From Epilithonimonas hungarica (GTDB lineage: Bacteria > Bacteroidota > Bacteroidia > Flavobacteriales > Weeksellaceae): DNA of 64,000 nucleotides. The translations under genes and the position numbers were made by a program. Position 1 is the first letter of the stretch, and every line of letters starts with the position of its first letter. The stretch spans positions 248,001 to 312,000 of the forward strand of contig NZ_FNBH01000004.1 in NCBI RefSeq assembly GCF_900102265.1, read 5' to 3'. Shown one piece after another: positions 59,033 to 64,000 of the stretch. The notes under the pieces are model-generated. The model saw only the letters and a program-made list of their open reading frames with translations, was not told where the DNA came from and searched no databases.

Positions 59033-62000
59033 TTATTTAAAATACTCAACTCCATTTTTAAAGATATTGTGATAATTCGCAGTTGGAATATTTTTAAACA
59101 AACCTTCTGCAAAACGTTCAGGATGTCCCATTCTACCAAATATTTTTCCGTCCGGACTCGTAACTCCTTCAATTCCAAACAATGAATTATTTGGATTGAA
59201 TGGCATTCCGTGAGCGATGTTTCCATCTAAATCTAAATATTGAGTAGCAATCTGTCCATTCTCATACAACTTCTGGATTTCTGCTTCCGAAGCCATAAAA
59301 CGGCCTTCACCGTGGGAAATCGGAATGGTAAAAACCTGATTCTTCATTCCTTTCAGCCAAGGCGATTCGTCATTTACAACTCTTACATTCACCATCTGAG
59401 AAATATGTCTTCTGATCGCGTTGTGAGCTAAGGTCGGAGAATTTTCGTCCAGATCTTTGATTCTTCCGTAAGGCAACAATCCTGACTTCACCAAAGCCTG
59501 GAAGCCGTTGCAGATTCCGATGACCATTCCATCTCTGTCGAGCAATTCGTGAACAGCATTTCGCATCTTTTCATTCTTCAAAACATTCACGATAAACTTA
59601 GCAGAACCATCCGGTTCGTCACCCGCAGAAAACCCTCCGGAGAATGCTAAAATTTGCGACTGTTTAATTTCTTCAACCCATGCGTCAATGCTTTCATCAA
59701 GCAACTGATGGTTGATATTGATCAAAGGCAAACTGCTTACAATTGCGCCTTCTTTTTGGAATGCATTCAGTGTATCATACTCGCAGTTTGTTCCTGGAAA
59801 GACCGGAGCGAAAACTCTTGGCTTTGCAATTCCGTGTTTTTTAATAATGATGTTTCTTGGATTGATTGAGTTGAATTTTTCATCAATTTCAACCGTTAAT
59901 TTTTCTTTTTCAACGGTTGGGAAAAGATTCTCAAAAGTTTCAGTGTTTACCTTAAGTAATTTTTCAATTTCAAAACTCAAATTATTGATTTTCAAAACAT
60001 TTAAATTTTCAACCTCACCGATTAATTGAAGATTAACAGAACTTAGTTCTTCAGTTGATTCTATGATTAAACTTCCAATATTCTTAGTAAGTAAAACATT
60101 ATCATCTGCAATATTAATTTCAGCACCCAATCTGTTTCCGAAGCTCATTTTCGCTAGAGCAACAGCAACCCCACCTTCTTTCACTGTTTTTACAGAAACT
60201 ATTTTTCCGCCTTTGATATTTTCGAAAATTAATTCAAAAATAACCTTCAAACTCTCATAGTTTGGAAGCCCGTTTTCCTGTGGAATATGATTGAAGAAAT
60301 ACAGTTTATTTCCTGCCCGTTTAAATTCCGGAGAGATGATGTTTTTCTTTTCCCCATTAGCACAAGCGAAAGAAATCAACGTTGGCGGAACATTCAGATC
60401 CTGATACGTTCCACTCATCGAATCTTTACCTCCGATTGCCGCTAAACCAAAATTAATCTGAGCATCGTAAGCTCCTAAAAGAGAAGCTAAAGGCTTGCCC
60501 CATTTCTCAGGATTCTGACCTAATTTCTCAAAATATTCCTGGAAACTGAACCTGATATTTTTATAATCGCCACCCATCGCAACGATTTTCGCAACACTTT
60601 CAACTACTGCATAAGAAGACCCCAGCAAAGAATTCTGTTTAGAAATTTCTGCATCAAATCCCCAACTCGCCAAAGAAACTGTTTCAATATTTTTTGCCCC
60701 GATGATAGGTAATGTCTGAACGCTTCCTTCCATCAAAGTCTGCTGATATTTTCCACCTAAAGGCATCGCAACCGTAGTCGCACCGATAGAAGAATCGAAC
60801 ATTTCCAACAAACCTTTTTGAGAAGCAACATTTTTATCACTTAATATTTTTAGGAAATTCTCTTTATTGAATTCTAAAGTCTTGTCTTTCAATTTATTAA
60901 GATGAGTAATTTTAACTTCCTGACTTTTTGAACAACCGTTCGTATCTAAAAATGCTCTTGAAAGATCAACAATTTTATCGCCTTTCCAGAACATCTGCAT
61001 TCTTCCTGAATCTGTCACTTTTGCAACTTCAACAGCCACAATATTTTCAGCTTCACAGAATTTGATGAACTGTTCTTTATCTTTTGGTTCAACCACAACC
61101 GCCATTCTTTCCTGAGATTCAGAAATAGCAAGCTCGGTTCCGTTCAAACCTTCGTATTTTAAAGGCAGAACATCTAAATTAACTTCCAAAGAATCAGCGA
61201 TTTCGCCAATTGCAACAGAAACACCTCCAGCTCCGAAGTCATTAGATTTTTTAATTAATCTCGTCACTTCAGGATTTCTGAATAATCTCTGGATTTTACG
61301 TTCTTCAACCGCATTTCCTTTCTGAACCTCTGAACTCATCGTGTGAATTGAAGTTTCGTCCTGTTCTTTTGAACTTCCACTTGCTCCACCAACACCGTCA
61401 CGACCCGTTGCACCACCTAAAATGATGATAGAATCACCCGCTTCAGGTTTTTCACGTCTTACCCAATCCACAGGAACAGCTCCGGCAACGAAACCAACTT
61501 CCATTCTTTTGGCTTTATAGCCTTCATCATAGATCTCAGAAACCATTGTAGTCGCTAAACCGATTTGGTTACCGTAAGAAGAATATCCGTTTGCGGCTTG
61601 TTTTGTGATTGTTTTTTGAGGTAATTTACCCGGCAATGTTTTATCAACCGGCTCCAAAACATCAGCAGCACCCGTCAATCTCATCGCCTGGAAAACGTAA
61701 GAACGTCCGGACAAGGGATCTCTGATCGCACCACCTAAACAGGTGGAAGCACCACCAAAAGGTTCGATTTCTGTCGGGTGATTGTGTGTTTCGTTTTTAA
61801 ATAATAAATACCAAGGTTCCTTTTTACCATCATATTCGGCTTCAATTTGGATGGTACAGGCATTGATTTCATCAGAGACCACCAAGTTCTCCAAGTTGCC
61901 TGTTTTATGGAAATATCTTCCGCAAACTGTTGCCAAATCCATTAAAGAAATTGGTTTCAATTCACGCCCTAGGAATTTTCTTTTTTCGATATAATCATTG

Positions 62001-62725
62001 AAAATCGTTTCCAATGTATGTTTAAACTGTCCTTCGAATTCAATATTTGACAATTCTGTTTCAAATGTTGTGTGACGGCAATGGTCACTCCAATAGGTGT
62101 CTAAAACTTTAAGTTCAGTTTCTGTAGGATTTCTTTGTTCAGATTTAAAATATTCCTGAATGAATTTCAAATCATCCAACCCTAATGCAAAACCGTGAGA
62201 ATTATAAAATTGCTCTAATTCATCCGAATTAAATGAATTAAAATTTTCATGAACTATCACTTTTGACGGTGTTTCTTCCGCAGGAATATTTAAACTTGAC
62301 AAATCTTTTTCCTGAGATTCAACCTTGTTGATTAAAAGGTCTTTGATTTTTGCTAAATCAGATTCAGAAACTCCTTCGAACTCTATTAATTTTCCGCTTC
62401 TTACTTTAGACTTCTCATTTTCAGTTAATAAAGCGATACATTGTTGTGCAGAATCTGCACGCTGGTCGTATTGTCCGGGTAAAAATTCTAATGCGAAATA
62501 AGTTCCCTTTGCCGGATTTTCTTCAATTAAAATATCAGTAACAGGGTCTACGAAAGTGCTGTTGACAACCTTTTCGAATTCACCATCATTTAACCCAAAA
62601 ATATCGTAAATGTTGTATACTTTTACGCTTTGCACAGATGGGACCACCGCTTTTACTTCATCAAAAATCTTTGGACTTTCTACATCGAAAATTCCTCTTT
62701 TTTCTACGAAAATTCTTTTGTTCAT
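59033..62725 (-). CDS. purL: Phosphoribosylformylglycinamidine synthase (large, single-chain PurL)
   Basis: 1230-aa enzyme of de novo purine synthesis that converts FGAR plus glutamine and ATP to FGAM. Single-chain form: N-terminal domain, the ATP-grasp-like synthase core (GGATGRDGVGGASGSSKE; NETHNHPTEIEPFGG), and a C-terminal glutamine amidotransferase with Cys in IGICNGFQAL, His in SHGEGRFMAS and GHPERFAEG. All catalytic landmarks are present. Monocistronic with a strong terminator; no PurR or riboswitch-like sequence was found upstream. Confidence 0.97.
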   Translation of the reverse strand: MNKRIFVEKRGIFDVESPKIFDEVKAVVPSVQSVKVYNIYDIFGLNDGEFEKVVNSTFVDPVTDILIEENPAKGTYFALEFLPGQYDQRADSAQQCIALLTENEKSKVRSGKLIEFEGVSESDLAKIKDLLINKVESQEKDLSSLNIPAEETPSKVIVHENFNSFNSDELEQFYNSHGFALGLDDLKFIQEYFKSEQRNPTETELKVLDTYWSDHCRHTTFETELSNIEFEGQFKHTLETIFNDYIEKRKFLGRELKPISLMDLATVCGRYFHKTGNLENLVVSDEINACTIQIEAEYDGKKEPWYLLFKNETHNHPTEIEPFGGASTCLGGAIRDPLSGRSYVFQAMRLTGAADVLEPVDKTLPGKLPQKTITKQAANGYSSYGNQIGLATTMVSEIYDEGYKAKRMEVGFVAGAVPVDWVRREKPEAGDSIIILGGATGRDGVGGASGSSKEQDETSIHTMSSEVQKGNAVEERKIQRLFRNPEVTRLIKKSNDFGAGGVSVAIGEIADSLEVNLDVLPLKYEGLNGTELAISESQERMAVVVEPKDKEQFIKFCEAENIVAVEVAKVTDSGRMQMFWKGDKIVDLSRAFLDTNGCSKSQEVKITHLNKLKDKTLEFNKENFLKILSDKNVASQKGLLEMFDSSIGATTVAMPLGGKYQQTLMEGSVQTLPIIGAKNIETVSLASWGFDAEISKQNSLLGSSYAVVESVAKIVAMGGDYKNIRFSFQEYFEKLGQNPEKWGKPLASLLGAYDAQINFGLAAIGGKDSMSGTYQDLNVPPTLISFACANGEKKNIISPEFKRAGNKLYFFNHIPQENGLPNYESLKVIFELIFENIKGGKIVSVKTVKEGGVAVALAKMSFGNRLGAEINIADDNVLLTKNIGSLIIESTEELSSVNLQLIGEVENLNVLKINNLSFEIEKLLKVNTETFENLFPTVEKEKLTVEIDEKFNSINPRNIIIKKHGIAKPRVFAPVFPGTNCEYDTLNAFQKEGAIVSSLPLININHQLLDESIDAWVEEIKQSQILAFSGGFSAGDEPDGSAKFIVNVLKNEKMRNAVHELLDRDGMVIGICNGFQALVKSGLLPYGRIKDLDENSPTLAHNAIRRHISQMVNVRVVNDESPWLKGMKNQVFTIPISHGEGRFMASEAEIQKLYENGQIATQYLDLDGNIAHGMPFNPNNSLFGIEGVTSPDGKIFGRMGHPERFAEGLFKNIPTANYHNIFKNGVEYFK

Positions 62726-62775
62726 TTTTTATTAGATTCAGGAACCGAAGTTCAGGATTTTATTAGATTTATTTT

Positions 62776-63894
62776 TTATTCAGCGAATTGTTTTAAAAAT
62801 TCTGGATACCAATCATCAATTTTCTTATCACGGTTTTTTGCACGAACTTTCAGCAGTTTGTCGGTGAATTCCTGCATTTTCGGAAAACCTCTGTCTTTCA
62901 TAAGCTTGATGACGCTTTGCTTGGTTTCAAGGAAACTTTTCTGGTCATAATTGTCCTCACAGAACAAAACAAAAACCCCGTACGTCATATATTCATCAAA
63001 TACTTTTACCGGATCTGGATATGCAGAAATACCTTCCGTATTTTCGTCTGTCCAGATTGTTCTGTCTTTAAAATATTGATCAATAGCTTCTTTGTTCGCG
63101 ATACTTGGTGCTTTTACATAATTGTGGTCAATCTCAGTAAACATCACTCTTGTATTGAACAGCTCATTTTGAAGCTCCGAAAGCTTTTCAAAGTTATCGA
63201 GCGGTGGTAAAACCATATAGATCAGTTTGAAATTGTTGTTGTCAAAATCTCCTGTATAATTCAAACTATTAATGAGCGGTGAACAGAAAATGATGTAGCT
63301 GTTGATTTTGGTTTTAAAATTTTTCTCCAGCCATTTCCATTGTTTACCAAGATTTGCCTTTTTATCGTAATCGGATATAATCTGTGAATAATACGGTTTT
63401 TGTTTTTTATAAAATTCTCTGAACTTGGACTTTACCGCAAAATCTTCAATTTCTTTTTTGTAAGTTGTGATTGGGTTTTCAGTGATTTTAATGCCAGAAA
63501 CGCCGGTTGCAGGAAAATCAAAAATTTCGTTTTTAACCAATTTGTTTCCTTTGAAATCATAAGAAATACCATTTCCCGTAAGAAAAATGTAATTGTAAAT
63601 TGATGCCACCATCAAAGAATCAAACGTTTTGATGATCTTTTCATTTTCATAAGGTTTGAAATGGGTTAGAACATTTTTATAATATTGTCCCTGCTGCTGT
63701 ATCATATCATCGTTCTCCAACCCGGATCTGGTAATGGCTGCCATAATATGGATTAATTCCTTAACCTCATTGATTTCGATTTTATATTGTCCCTGATTCT
63801 CTTTTTTGAATTTTTCTGTAAAATTAACCCTGTCCTGAGCTTTTGAAATGATACAGGTTAAGATCAATAAAACCGTAATAATTGTTTTTGTCAT
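62776..63894 (-). CDS. Secreted protein, possibly DUF4932 family
   Basis: 372 residues from the preferred start at 63894 (signal peptide MTKTIITVLLILTCIISKAQ); an upstream Met codon adds 15 non-signal-like residues. The body is helical and has segments such as VNFTEKFKKENQGQY and IYNYIFLTGNGISYDF followed by long Lys/Tyr-rich stretches. Overall layout resembles the DUF4932 family of Bacteroidota secreted proteins, a tentative match. No known enzyme motif. It lies 50 bp upstream of purL on the same strand, but the two are unlikely to be functionally linked. Confidence 0.6.
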   Translation of the reverse strand: MTKTIITVLLILTCIISKAQDRVNFTEKFKKENQGQYKIEINEVKELIHIMAAITRSGLENDDMIQQQGQYYKNVLTHFKPYENEKIIKTFDSLMVASIYNYIFLTGNGISYDFKGNKLVKNEIFDFPATGVSGIKITENPITTYKKEIEDFAVKSKFREFYKKQKPYYSQIISDYDKKANLGKQWKWLEKNFKTKINSYIIFCSPLINSLNYTGDFDNNNFKLIYMVLPPLDNFEKLSELQNELFNTRVMFTEIDHNYVKAPSIANKEAIDQYFKDRTIWTDENTEGISAYPDPVKVFDEYMTYGVFVLFCEDNYDQKSFLETKQSVIKLMKDRGFPKMQEFTDKLLKVRAKNRDKKIDDWYPEFLKQFAE

Positions 63895-63942
63895 AGTTTT
63901 TATTATACTATAGAAAATGCAGCCCAAAGGACTGCACATTGA

Positions 63943-64000
63943 TTATACTTTAAGGTCAGCCTCCAATCCTATCAAATCTTTGTTGGCATCAATAATCGGC
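63943..64000 (-). CDS. C-terminal end of an unidentified gene (partial)
   Basis: The last 58 bp read on the minus strand as an open frame ending IIDANKDLIGLEADLKV and TAA. Only about 18 residues are visible, too few for a family call. The frame points leftwards and lies about 48 bp upstream of the secreted-protein start, so both may be in one transcript. The remainder is outside the window. Confidence 0.4.
   Translation of the reverse strand, partial: PIIDANKDLIGLEADLKV

Overview
The window is AT-rich chromosomal DNA from a flavobacterium of the Weeksellaceae (Chryseobacterium/Epilithonimonas-like). The evidence is a type IX secretion sorting-domain protein, a GLPGLI-family protein, a bacillithiol-system YtxJ protein, several families largely restricted to Bacteroidota (DUF4286, DUF6952), near absence of Shine-Dalgarno sequences, and Bacteroidota -7 promoter boxes of the form TAnnTTTG in front of many genes. 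Most of the window is ordinary core genome.

Layout. 1-6.4 kb: 5' part of gyrA (minus), a DUF4286 gene, an ABC1/UbiB-like kinase and pnp. 6.4-12.9 kb: accessory stretch with a 21-bp phased degenerate repeat array, a MITE-like element, a repeat-invaded hypothetical gene, a 616-aa protein with a C-terminal HEPN motif, and a marR/outer-membrane-receptor pair. 13.0-15.1 kb: the most unusual locus. A 584-aa protein of unknown function (possible TerD-like C-terminus) is preceded on the same strand by three small hairpins and by a tRNA gene whose anticodon loop carries a 25-nt hairpin. Removing that hairpin leaves a canonical tRNA-Arg(CCU). All four RNA structures share one internal-loop motif with covarying stems. 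15.1-23.5 kb: hopJ-like gene, WYL regulator, DEAD-box helicase, small proteins, rhodanese, queG, TIGR02117 protein, alaS. 23.5-33.6 kb: sixA-like phosphatase, AraC regulator, secreted protein, poxB-like enzyme, glycosyltransferase and THUMP methyltransferase joined by a previously unlisted 38-codon gene, methyltransferase/ZIP pair, and an ytxJ-crp-nuclease-GNAT run. 33.6-38.2 kb: Cys-rich secreted protein, the second MITE copy (inverted relative to the first), adenine-deaminase-type add, peroxiredoxin-thioredoxin-DUF6952 operon, aminotransferase. 38.5-48.4 kb: TPR-LuxR membrane regulator, a 1370-aa T9SS cargo protein, rsmG, lipoprotein, AddB-like nuclease. 48.4-64 kb: amidase and DUF1287 wall enzymes, glutaryl-CoA dehydrogenase, a palindrome-rich intergenic region, AsmA-like protein, an ECF sigma-factor operon (HEAT membrane protein, two DUF4097-type proteins, barstar), GLPGLI protein, purL, and two secreted or partial genes at the edge.

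How the genes fit together. Recognisable functional groups are RNA metabolism (pnp, DEAD-box helicase, queG, alaS, rsmG, THUMP methyltransferase, the tRNA-like locus), thiol redox defence (Prx-Trx operon, YtxJ), envelope work (TonB-type receptor, AsmA, amidase, DUF1287, T9SS cargo) and purine metabolism (purL, add). Mobile or repetitive DNA is represented by two MITE-like copies with 8-bp target duplications, ATTCC palindromes and other dispersed palindromes. No phage, CRISPR array, transposase or rRNA was seen. All calls are from reading the sequence; no database search was run.
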